In this document: piece after piece, positions 7,923 to 13,459 of the stretch | How positions within the stretch are numbered: position 1 is the stretch's first letter | Layout: each line of letters opens with the position of its first letter | Assembly (NCBI GenBank): GCA_964542225.1 | Contig: CAZITO010000063.1 | Coordinates: 1 to 13,944, forward strand | Origin: Scybalousia_A sp964542225 | GTDB lineage: Bacteria; Bacteroidota; Bacteroidia; Bacteroidales; P3 | Direction: 5' to 3' | Length of the DNA stretch: 13,944 nt | Notes under the pieces: generated by a model | Told to the model about the DNA's origin: nothing | Seen by the model: the letters and a program-made list of their open reading frames with translations, nothing else | Database searches by the model: none | Program-made: the position numbers and the translations under genes

Positions 7923-7956
7923 TAGGGAGCCTTTCTATGTACAAAAGCGCTCCCTA
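7923..7956. promoter_or_regulatory. Hairpin between the two small lipoprotein genes
   Basis: An inverted repeat with 8-bp arms, TAGGGAGC (7923-7930) and GCTCCCTA (7949-7956), extended by CTTT/AAAG with one bulged base, forms a strong stem-loop in an AT-rich gap. No uninterrupted T run follows on either strand, so it is a poor intrinsic terminator. It may act as a partial terminator, an attenuator or an RNA stability or processing element setting the ratio of the first lipoprotein to the genes downstream of it. Confidence 0.5.
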
Positions 7957-7984
7957 CAACCTTTACTCTAAAATCTCTTACAGA

Positions 7985-8242
7985 TTAATCTTCCTCGCAT
8001 GTAAGTTTTGCGTCTTCTAATGACTCATCGACATCAGCCCAAGAATCTCCATTAGCATCTTTACCAAGGTCAGTCCAAGTAACTTCATCGCAATCACCAT
8101 CAAAATCCGTAACAGGTACAGAACTCAACTGAGCACCTTCAACTCCGTAGGTAATTTTGCAAGTGCAATCGCTATTACCACAAGCAGCGAAACCTAATAC
8201 TACAAGAGCAAATGCTCCTAATGTAAATAATGTCTTTTTCAT
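7985..8242 (-). CDS. Small cysteine-rich lipoprotein (paralogue 1)
   Basis: 85-residue predicted lipoprotein. The signal peptide ends in the lipobox FAAC with the lipidated cysteine at residue 21. The mature domain has C26 and C28 (DCTC), C51 (DFDGDC) and C82 near the acidic C-terminus (CEED). All four cysteines have counterparts in the 74-residue lipoprotein downstream. The mature part is strongly acidic. The gene is first in the lipoprotein, lipoprotein, DoxX/thioredoxin, porX, tsaE series; it has its own TAnnTTTG box and a leader of about 85 nt, and a hairpin separates it from the next gene, so it may be expressed more highly than the rest. I recognise no family and assign no function. The duplication with retained cysteines argues that it is a real, selected gene. 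Confidence 0.75.
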   Translation of the reverse strand: MKKTLFTLGAFALVVLGFAACGNSDCTCKITYGVEGAQLSSVPVTDFDGDCDEVTWTDLGKDANGDSWADVDESLEDAKLTCEED

Positions 8243-8333
8243 TTTTGTATAATTTTTAAGTCAAACTATTTTTGCTACTCTTTAAAGGATTTTCGCTTTT
8301 CTCCTTATAATAAATATACTCTATTGTTGAGTG

Positions 8334-8341
8334 CAAAGTTA
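8334..8341 (-). promoter_or_regulatory. Bacteroidota -7 box for the small lipoprotein/porX cluster
   Basis: The minus strand reads TAACTTTG then CAC, an exact TAnnTTTG match. It lies about 90 nt before the ATG at 8242, giving a long leader that can form a small AAGGA/TCCTT hairpin at 8285-8306. No clear -33 element is seen. Confidence 0.55.
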
Positions 8342-8405
8342 TAAAAAATTATTTATATATAAATAAATTTTCAAAAAAATGCTACACTTCTCTACACCCC
8401 ATTTG

Positions 8406-9467
8406 CTATTGATTTTCAAAATCCGTGCCATTTCCTTTTTCTGTGGACAATTTTAAAATAATTGGATAATGGTCGCTTATACCTCCTTGGTAATTCATTC
8501 CCTTATAAGTGGAAAAAGGTTTGTTCTTTCTGCTATAAGGGTCGCGTTCTACAAGAAAATCGGGGGTGAATATATGAGATAACGTAAAATTATCATCATA
8601 AACAATCCTATCTTTCAAATTGTTACTCACTACAAATTGGTCAAAACTCAAATAACTTCCACCAAAAAAATATGAACCCGTTTTATTCCTATTGTTTTGC
8701 ATAAGGTCTATCAATTGGGGAGAATATGTTGAGTCTTTCAGATGCAAACTCTGTTTTATGGCATTGTCCCAAGGGTTATCATTAAAATCTCCCATAATCA
8801 AAAAATTTGTTTCTCCCTTTGAATACAACCCTTGTATATGATTATAGATTTGAGAAAAAATTTCTTGTCTCAAATGTTTTTTTGCATTATTCTCTCTGCG
8901 AGAAGGGGCATGTACGACATAGATATTTATCATTATCTGCCCCAACACTCCTTTCACATACAAAACATCTCTCGTTCTATCGGTTTCTTTATTTGAAATT
9001 GAAGGCAAAACATAATGTTGTTCCACCTTAAACCTCTTGGGATTGTAAAGTAAGGCAACATCTATTCCCCTTATATCTTTGGAATAGTAGTGTATATATT
9101 TATAACCTACCTTTCGCAAAGGAGTGGAAAGAGTCAAAGCATTTAATACCGCATCGTTTTCCACCTCACAAAGTCCAATCAAAGAGGGCATATAATTCTT
9201 ATCTATGGCTATGTAGGTTTTTGCTAAATCGTTGAGTTTTTTATTGTAGCGTTTAAAAGTCCAGTGTTTTTTACCCTCATAGGTAAAATCATCATCCATA
9301 GTAAGACTGTCGTCAATAGGATAAAAAAGATTTTCCGTATTGTGAAACACAATAACATCTTCTTTTTGAGCAAAAACCAAGTTGGGCAACAGGCATAACA
9401 TTAGCCCAAATTGTTTTAATTTACTATGTTTTTTTACAGGTTGTTTATGTTTATATTTGTTGTTCAA
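8406..9467 (-). CDS. Secreted endonuclease/exonuclease/phosphatase-fold protein
   Basis: 353-residue member of the EEP (DNase I/AP endonuclease/phosphatase) superfamily, exported by a signal peptide with a basic region VKKHSKLK and probable cleavage after VFA near residue 33. The fold's catalytic segments are all present: HNTENLF (N43, E45), GLCEVEN (E101), GIDVALLYN (D136), VHAPS (H186), GDFND (D227, N229), SFDQ (D276) and GGISDHYPI (D332, H333). The substrate could be nucleic acid or a phosphoester; Bacteroidota have many uncharacterised extracytoplasmic members. The start is uncertain: the only candidates are TTG at 9467, which gives a proper signal peptide, and ATG at 9401 (residue 23), which would remove its basic part. 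The TTG lies only 15 nt beyond the gcvT terminator T-tract. No type IX C-terminal sorting domain is visible. Confidence 0.85.
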   Translation of the reverse strand: MNNKYKHKQPVKKHSKLKQFGLMLCLLPNLVFAQKEDVIVFHNTENLFYPIDDSLTMDDDFTYEGKKHWTFKRYNKKLNDLAKTYIAIDKNYMPSLIGLCEVENDAVLNALTLSTPLRKVGYKYIHYYSKDIRGIDVALLYNPKRFKVEQHYVLPSISNKETDRTRDVLYVKGVLGQIMINIYVVHAPSRRENNAKKHLRQEIFSQIYNHIQGLYSKGETNFLIMGDFNDNPWDNAIKQSLHLKDSTYSPQLIDLMQNNRNKTGSYFFGGSYLSFDQFVVSNNLKDRIVYDDNFTLSHIFTPDFLVERDPYSRKNKPFSTYKGMNYQGGISDHYPIILKLSTEKGNGTDFENQ

Positions 9468-9481
9468 AATAAAGAAAACTT

Positions 9482-9518
9482 AAAAAAACCTGCACAAACG
9501 TATAATATTTGTGCAGGT
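9482..9518 (-). terminator. Intrinsic terminator of gcvT
   Basis: A perfect 11-bp inverted repeat (ACCTGCACAAA at 9488-9498 and its complement at 9508-9518) with a 9-nt loop is followed on the minus strand by an uninterrupted run of seven T. It begins about 22 nt after the gcvT stop codon. Confidence 0.93.
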
Positions 9519-9540
9519 CAAATTATTAAAAAATCATGAT

Positions 9541-10647
9541 TTATTCAGGTTTATAAAAAGGCATTTTCACAACTTTTGCCTCTACCAATTTGTTCCTTAT
9601 CTTTATAAAGATGGCGGTATCCTTTTTTGAAAATGCTGTCTGTACATGTGCAGTGCCGATATTTTTCCCTGTAGAAGGAGAAGGAGAACCAGAACAAACC
9701 TTACCTATAACATTGCCCTCTGCATCACAAACCTCATAACCACTTCTTGCTATTCCCTTGCCAATCATTTCAAAACCTACAAGTTTTTTCTTAACTCCAT
9801 TGGCTTTTTGCTCTTCAAGGTATTTACGGTCTATAAAGTCATTGCCATCTGTAAATTTGGTTAACCAATTCAATCCAGCCTCTATAGGAGATGTCTCATC
9901 ATCTATTTCGTGTCCATATAGACAAAAGCCCATTTCCAATCTCAAAGTATCTCTACAACCAAGACCGGCAGGCATAATACCAAATTCTTTTCCGGCCTCA
10001 AAAACTGCATCCCATATTTTGTCGGCATCTTTTTTATCAAAGTAAATTTCGCAACCACCTGCTCCGGTGTATCCTGTGGTAGAAAGCAAAACATTTTCCA
10101 CCCCGGCAAGAGTAAGGTATTTGAAAGTATAATATTCCATATCTTCCACAGGAGTGGCAGTAAGTTTTTGCATAACCTTCATGGCATTTGGTCCTTGAAC
10201 GGCAAGTTGTCCATAATGCTCGCTTTCATTTACAAAGTCCTTGCCCAATTCCAAGCCCATGTCTTTTGCTATTTTGGACATCCAATTCCAGTCCTTTTCT
10301 ATATTTGCAGCATTAGGCACCATAAAATACTCTGTTTCGCTTACACGATAAACAAGCATATCATCCACTATGCCACCCTTACCGTTAGGCAAAACGGTAT
10401 AAAGCACCTTGCCATCGTATAAAGTATTTATATCATTGGAAGTGCAATATTGCATAAAATCGTGTGCTTTAGGACCTTTTGCTCTAAATTCTCCCATGTG
10501 AGAAACATCAAAAACTCCCACATTGTTTCTTACATTGTTATGCTCTTCTATCAGTCCTACGTATTGAATAGGCATATTATAACCTGCAAACTCTGCCATT
10601 TTGGCACCAAGGTCTATATGCTTTTGTGTAAACGGTGTTGTCTTCAT
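9541..10647 (-). CDS. gcvT: Glycine cleavage system T-protein (aminomethyltransferase)
   Basis: Cytosolic tetrahydrofolate-dependent aminomethyltransferase that takes the aminomethyl group from lipoyl H-protein, releasing ammonia and forming 5,10-methylene-tetrahydrofolate. At 368 residues it is full length. Family landmarks run in order: the N-terminal AEFAGYNMPIQY, GVFDVSHMGE (44-53), GGIVDDMLVYR (91-101) with the aspartate pair holding the catalytic residue, SEHYGQLAVQGP, STTGYTGAGGCEI, GLGCRDTLRLEMG with a conserved arginine in the folate site, and the C-terminal CSGSPSPSTGKNIG block. The other glycine cleavage genes are not adjacent, which is common in Bacteroidota. It has its own -7 box 45 nt upstream and its own terminator, so it is probably monocistronic. 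Confidence 0.97.
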   Translation of the reverse strand: MKTTPFTQKHIDLGAKMAEFAGYNMPIQYVGLIEEHNNVRNNVGVFDVSHMGEFRAKGPKAHDFMQYCTSNDINTLYDGKVLYTVLPNGKGGIVDDMLVYRVSETEYFMVPNAANIEKDWNWMSKIAKDMGLELGKDFVNESEHYGQLAVQGPNAMKVMQKLTATPVEDMEYYTFKYLTLAGVENVLLSTTGYTGAGGCEIYFDKKDADKIWDAVFEAGKEFGIMPAGLGCRDTLRLEMGFCLYGHEIDDETSPIEAGLNWLTKFTDGNDFIDRKYLEEQKANGVKKKLVGFEMIGKGIARSGYEVCDAEGNVIGKVCSGSPSPSTGKNIGTAHVQTAFSKKDTAIFIKIRNKLVEAKVVKMPFYKPE

Positions 10648-10691
10648 TACTCTATATATTTATTAACAAATAACATTATTTTTAAGAGTTG

Positions 10692-10699
10692 CAAAGTTA
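10692..10699 (-). promoter_or_regulatory. Bacteroidota -7 box for gcvT
   Basis: The minus strand reads TAACTTTG then CAA, an exact TAnnTTTG match, placing transcription start roughly 35-40 nt before the gcvT ATG at 10647. No riboswitch-like glycine aptamer is visible in the short leader. Confidence 0.6.
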
Positions 10700-10848
10700 A
10701 GAAATTTTTATATAGTTGAATAAAACATGGATGGATTTTTTATTTTATATGGATTTAGAAATAAATTGTATTTGATTATCAATCAAAAAAATACTTATAT
10801 AGAAAACACAAAAAGATACAAAAAATTATACATAATCAAATTTTATTG

Positions 10849-10856
10849 TAATTTTG
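10849..10856 (+). promoter_or_regulatory. Bacteroidota -7 box for the tethered lipoprotein
   Basis: TAATTTTG followed by CAAC matches TAnnTTTG, about 60 nt upstream of the ATG at 10917. It is divergent from the gcvT promoter, and the 150 bp between the two boxes is extremely AT-rich. Confidence 0.55.
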
Positions 10857-10916
10857 CAACTATATGAGTACATAATGTACGTGATTAATAATTATTAATT
10901 TAAAAAAGTTACAAAA

Positions 10917-11396
10917 ATGAAAATTAAACATTTATTATTGGGACTTGCAGTAGTTGCTATTATGGCATCTTGCTCAAAAAAACAAGACACAGTTTCTACC
11001 ACCACTGAGGCTACTCCTACAGAACAAGTAGAGGCTACTCCGATAGAAGAGCAGCAAACAGAGGCTCCTGTACAAGAAACAGCGAAAGCAACTGCTCCTA
11101 CAACAAAAAAAGAAACCACAAAAACAAGCAACGAAACAAAAGCACCTGCAGCTAAAGAAGAAACAAAGACTGTTGACCCTTGCGAGGCTAAAATAGCGGC
11201 TTTTGAACAATTTGCCAATGATTTAGCAGAAGCTAAAAAAGCAAATGGTACTGCTAAAGGCGCTGTTGCTTACGGAAAATTAGTTAAACAAGTTTCTGAA
11301 CAAAGAGCATCTGTTAAAGATTGCAATAACACAACAGGAGTTCTTAAAACAAGATTATCCAATGCTCAAGCAAAAGTAACAAGAACTATCAACTAA
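10917..11396 (+). CDS. Lipoprotein with long low-complexity Thr/Glu/Ala/Lys tether
   Basis: 159-residue predicted lipoprotein. Signal peptide MKIKHLLLGLAVVAIMASC gives a lipidated cysteine at residue 19. Residues 20-86 are low-complexity sequence built almost only from T, E, A, P, K, Q and S, which should be an extended, disordered, charged tether. The C-terminal domain (about 87-159) is predicted mainly helical and holds the only two other cysteines, C89 (VDPCEAK) and C136 (VKDCNN), which could form a disulfide. The layout of anchor, spacer and small helical domain suggests a domain held away from the membrane, perhaps reaching peptidoglycan or a partner protein; this is inference. I do not recognise a named family. 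The gene has its own -7 box and terminator, so it is monocistronic. Confidence 0.8.
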   Translation: MKIKHLLLGLAVVAIMASCSKKQDTVSTTTEATPTEQVEATPIEEQQTEAPVQETAKATAPTTKKETTKTSNETKAPAAKEETKTVDPCEAKIAAFEQFANDLAEAKKANGTAKGAVAYGKLVKQVSEQRASVKDCNNTTGVLKTRLSNAQAKVTRTIN

Positions 11397-11420
11397 TAGT
11401 TGTTAAGTTTATAAATAAAG

Positions 11421-11466
11421 GGAGTTGCAGTTTGTTTTAAAACAAATTGCAACTCCTTTTATTTTA
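11421..11466 (+). terminator. Intrinsic terminator of the tethered lipoprotein gene
   Basis: A 16-bp inverted repeat, GGAGTTGCAGTTTGTT (11421-11436) and its complement at 11441-11456 with one G-U pair, closes on a TTAA loop and is followed by TTTTATTTTA. It starts 24 nt after the stop codon. Confidence 0.92.
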
Positions 11467-11517
11467 ATATAGAATAAAAATTATTTTTTCACGTTAAATT
11501 AATAAACGTATAAAATA

Positions 11518-11889
11518 ATGAGGATAGATAAATGGTTGTGGTGTGTTAGATTATACAAGACTCGCAGTTTGGCATCCGAGGCTTGCAATTCGGGTAAAGT
11601 TTTGCTTAACAGCCTTAACGCAAAACCATCCAAAGAAATAAAAATAGAGGATGTAATTGTTATCAATCAAAATCCAATAAAAAAGACCGTAAAAGTAATC
11701 GGTCTTTTAGACAACAGAATACCGGCCAAAGATGTAGTAAAGTATTACGAAGATTTAACTCCAAAAGAAGAATATGAAAAACAAGAAATGATGCGTTTGG
11801 CTTATTACGAAAAAAGAGATGCTCATACGGGACGACCTACCAAACGCGACCGCAGAGATATAGAACGATTCAAAGAAAATAATTGGTAA
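11518..11889 (+). CDS. S4-domain RNA-binding protein, Hsp15 (HslR) family
   Basis: 123-residue cytosolic RNA-binding protein. The S4 fold occupies about residues 1-60: MRIDKWLWCVRLYKTRSLA, a glycine-lysine turn (SGKVLLN) and IKIEDVIVI. The C-terminal tail is highly charged (EKRDAHTGRPTKRDRRDIERF). In E. coli the related Hsp15 binds 50S subunits that carry stalled nascent chains and takes part in their recycling; the same role here is family-based inference. The ATG begins directly at the conserved MRIDKWLW. It is followed after 4 nt by the acetyltransferase gene, so the two are probably translated from one transcript. No exact TAnnTTTG box is seen upstream. Confidence 0.88.
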   Translation: MRIDKWLWCVRLYKTRSLASEACNSGKVLLNSLNAKPSKEIKIEDVIVINQNPIKKTVKVIGLLDNRIPAKDVVKYYEDLTPKEEYEKQEMMRLAYYEKRDAHTGRPTKRDRRDIERFKENNW

Positions 11890-11893
11890 TATT

Positions 11894-12469
11894 ATGAAAG
11901 AAATATTTTGTCATAGCACTGCGGTAATAGACAAAGGCGCAAAGATAGGCAACGGCTCAAAAGTTTGGCACTTTTCTCATATCATGTCCCAAGCAGAGGT
12001 GGGTGAAAATTGTAACATAGGACAAAATGTTTTCATTGCAAACAATGTTAAAATAGGCAATGGAGTAAAAATACAAAACAACGTTTCTTTATATATGGGT
12101 GTTGTTTGTGAAGATGATGTTTTTCTTGGCCCTTCCTGTGTTTTTACCAATGTTATCAATCCAAGAAGTTTTATTGAAAGAAAAAACGAATACAAACCCA
12201 CTTTGATAAAAAAAGGTGCAAGTATAGGTGCCAATGCAACCATAGTTTGTGGATGTATAGTGGGTAAGTTTGCCTTGATAGGTGCAGGATGTGTAATAAG
12301 GGAGAATGTAGAAAATTACGCTTGTATGAGTGGCAATCCTGCAAAAAAAATCGGATATGTCGGAGAATTTGGACATAGATTGATATTTGATACCAACAAC
12401 ATAGCCATAGAGAAAGAAAGTAATTACACATACCAACTCACTACACAAGGAGTTATAAGAATCCACTGA
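11894..12469 (+). CDS. Left-handed beta-helix N-acetyltransferase, WbpD/WlbB type
   Basis: 191-residue hexapeptide-repeat acyltransferase that should fold as a trimeric left-handed beta-helix. Imperfect [LIV]-G-x4 hexapeptides run from about residue 15 to 140 (AKIGNGSKVWHFSHI, VGENCNIGQNVFI, VKIGNGVKI, ASIGANATIVCG, ALIGAGCVI). The FLGPSCVFTNVINPRS segment, the loop ERKNEYKPTLIKKGASIGANATI, and the SGNPAKKIGYVGEFGHRL ending match the WbpD/WlbB subgroup. Those enzymes use acetyl-CoA to acetylate the 3-amino group of a UDP-2-acetamido-3-amino-dideoxyglucuronic acid in O-antigen or surface-sugar synthesis. The sugar substrate here is inferred by similarity. The partner oxidase, dehydrogenase and aminotransferase genes of that pathway are not next to it. 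The start is 4 nt after the S4-protein stop, with the ATG at 11894 matching the family's N-terminus. Confidence 0.85.
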   Translation: MKEIFCHSTAVIDKGAKIGNGSKVWHFSHIMSQAEVGENCNIGQNVFIANNVKIGNGVKIQNNVSLYMGVVCEDDVFLGPSCVFTNVINPRSFIERKNEYKPTLIKKGASIGANATIVCGCIVGKFALIGAGCVIRENVENYACMSGNPAKKIGYVGEFGHRLIFDTNNIAIEKESNYTYQLTTQGVIRIH

Positions 12470-12515
12470 CTCAGCAATTTTATATAAATTCTGATAAGTT
12501 TTTATAGCCAACCCC

Positions 12516-12567
12516 AAAACACCGTCCCCACGTTTAATGATATATAAAGCGTATCACAAGGTGTTTT
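12516..12567. repeat. 8-bp inverted repeat downstream of the acetyltransferase gene
   Basis: AAAACACC at 12516-12523 and GGTGTTTT at 12560-12567 are perfect inverted copies 36 nt apart, with a further weak ACGTTT/AAAGCGT pairing inside. It may be a weak terminator of the S4/acetyltransferase unit or mark the edge of the accessory segment. The rest of 12470-12756 shows no gene. Confidence 0.35.
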
Positions 12568-12657
12568 ATAAAGTCTTTGACTTTTCACAAGTTTTATACA
12601 AACACAATAATTTCAATATTTCTCCTCTGACTGACATAATTTGACATTATAAGCGAC

Positions 12658-12665
12658 TATTTTTG
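12658..12665 (+). promoter_or_regulatory. Bacteroidota -7 box for the small membrane protein
   Basis: TATTTTTG followed by CAAAA matches TAnnTTTG. A TTTG at 12640-12643 lies upstream, but at a 14-nt spacing rather than the usual 19-21. The leader would be about 85 nt. Confidence 0.45.
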
Positions 12666-12744
12666 CAAAACAAAGTTTAAGTTGTATGATGCGATAGAGG
12701 ATGAGAATATAGATGAAAAATATAATTATAAACAATAAAAAACA

Positions 12745-12750
12745 GGGAGG
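12745..12750 (+). promoter_or_regulatory. Strong Shine-Dalgarno sequence
   Basis: GGGAGG ends 6 nt before the ATG at 12757. No other start in the window has such a site, which fits the weak use of Shine-Dalgarno sequences in Bacteroidota, so it fixes this start and marks the gene as atypical. Confidence 0.75.
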
Positions 12751-12756
12751 AAAATT

Positions 12757-13068
12757 ATGGGCAAGGAAAAGAGAGTACCCACTTATGAAGAATATGTTAA
12801 AGCCGTTAAACTTTGGGGTGGGGTAATGTATAAAAGAGAATGGGAAAACTTAACAGATAAAGAACGTATGTACCACTACAAAGAGGGAAAATCATACGCA
12901 CGGACATATTTATTTGTTATTGTATCATTTATTATTCTTGTTGTCGGAGGTATGGCAGGGTGTATCATATACCACATTCACATAGACGATATATTAAACG
13001 GGATATTGTTAGCGTTAGGCTTTCCTATTTTCATAATAGCAGGCTTTTTGGGAGCAGGTAAGGTATAA
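12757..13068 (+). CDS. Small two-helix membrane protein of unknown function
   Basis: 103-residue protein that I do not recognise. The N-terminal half (residues 1-49) is soluble and charged, with several aromatic and basic residues (YEEYVKAVKLWGG, YKREWENLTDKERMYHYKEGKSY). Two hydrophobic helices follow at about 50-73 and 80-100, joined by a short HIHIDD loop, so the N-terminus is probably cytoplasmic. The ATG is fixed by a strong GGGAGG site, and a good hairpin terminator follows the stop, so it is a self-contained transcription unit. It lies at the left of the accessory-looking segment that ends in a recombinase fragment. The ribosome binding site unlike its neighbours hints at acquisition. 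A toxin or phage-related membrane protein is possible but not supported by any motif. Confidence 0.7.
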   Translation: MGKEKRVPTYEEYVKAVKLWGGVMYKREWENLTDKERMYHYKEGKSYARTYLFVIVSFIILVVGGMAGCIIYHIHIDDILNGILLALGFPIFIIAGFLGAGKV

Positions 13069-13098
13069 TTAATAACAATTAGATAAAAGTGTGTTTTG

Positions 13099-13132
13099 GC
13101 GGGCTTTGTTTTAAAACGGAGTCCGCTTTTTT
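13099..13132 (+). terminator. Intrinsic terminator of the small membrane protein gene
   Basis: A 14-bp stem from GCGGGCTTTGTTTT (13099-13112) and AAAACGGAGTCCGC (13113-13126), joined by three G-U type pairs, is followed by six T. It starts 30 nt after the stop codon at 13068. Confidence 0.88.
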
Positions 13133-13422
13133 ATTAAGTAGTAACAAATAAAAAAATAAGAATATGGAAAGAAATTGGATAATAGATTGGAAACAAAGTG
13201 TCTTAATCCTTGTTTTTGTGGAATATGGTCTTTGTTTGAGAAAGAGATAATGCGGGCAAATTGTAAAAGCTGTTCTTTTTTGCCAACCATTATGTTAATA
13301 GCGTTGTTGCACACCATAGAGGCATCATCAAAAGCAAAGTTGATATTACAACCTATAATTTTCCAAATCGCCTTAGGCTTAAAAAAATCGCCCGATTATT
13401 CTTCCAATTGAAATATTTGTTT
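13133..13422. other. Gene-poor stretch, no supported gene
   Basis: About 290 bp with short open frames on both strands, none with a convincing start, ribosome binding site or family match. The minus strand is open for 95 codons (13111-13395), but it has no good start and runs into the terminator of the gene at 12757-13068. The plus strand contains the CRISPR-repeat-like sequence at 13200-13236. It may be decayed DNA between the small membrane protein and the mosaic locus. Confidence 0.5.
13200..13236 (+). repeat. Single sequence resembling a CRISPR-type repeat unit
   Basis: A 37-nt stretch starting GTCTTAATCCTTG and continuing through GTGGAATATGGTC. Its three-frame translations (LNPCFCGIWSL in one frame, SVLILVFVEYGL in another) resemble, from memory, many spurious short proteins predicted across Bacteroidota repeat arrays. 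Only one copy is present here, with no spacers and no cas genes, so it is not a CRISPR array in itself. The identification rests on recollection and is weak. Confidence 0.3.
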
Positions 13423-13430
13423 TACCTTTG
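13423..13430 (+). promoter_or_regulatory. Bacteroidota -7 box upstream of the HTH-DUF285 gene
   Basis: TACCTTTG followed by CC is an exact TAnnTTTG match 29 nt before the ATG at 13460, giving a leader of around 20 nt. This is the promoter arrangement expected for the helix-turn-helix gene. Confidence 0.5.
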
Positions 13431-13459
13431 CCAAAAATTGTCAACTTAATAAGTAAGAG

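Noticed and set aside
8343..8405. Possible terminator of the endonuclease-fold gene
   Set aside because: The GTGTAG-AGAA-GTGTAG before a T run is a direct and not an inverted repeat, and the only pairing available (GCAAATG with CATTT) is weak.
10895..11218. Minus-strand frame rich in V, S, A and C opposite the tethered lipoprotein
   Set aside because: It is the mirror of the Thr/Glu/Ala/Lys-rich tether and arises from its base composition.
12089..12517. 142-codon minus-strand open frame over the acetyltransferase gene
   Set aside because: It is antisense to a gene with a full set of hexapeptide repeats; its composition is rich in Y, S, C and F as expected from an antisense frame, and it has no family motif.
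13175..13411. 78-codon plus-strand frame containing NPCFCGIWSL
   Set aside because: It has no ribosome binding site, and its start falls on the CRISPR-repeat-like sequence whose translation resembles known spurious proteins; treated as a repeat trace and not a gene.
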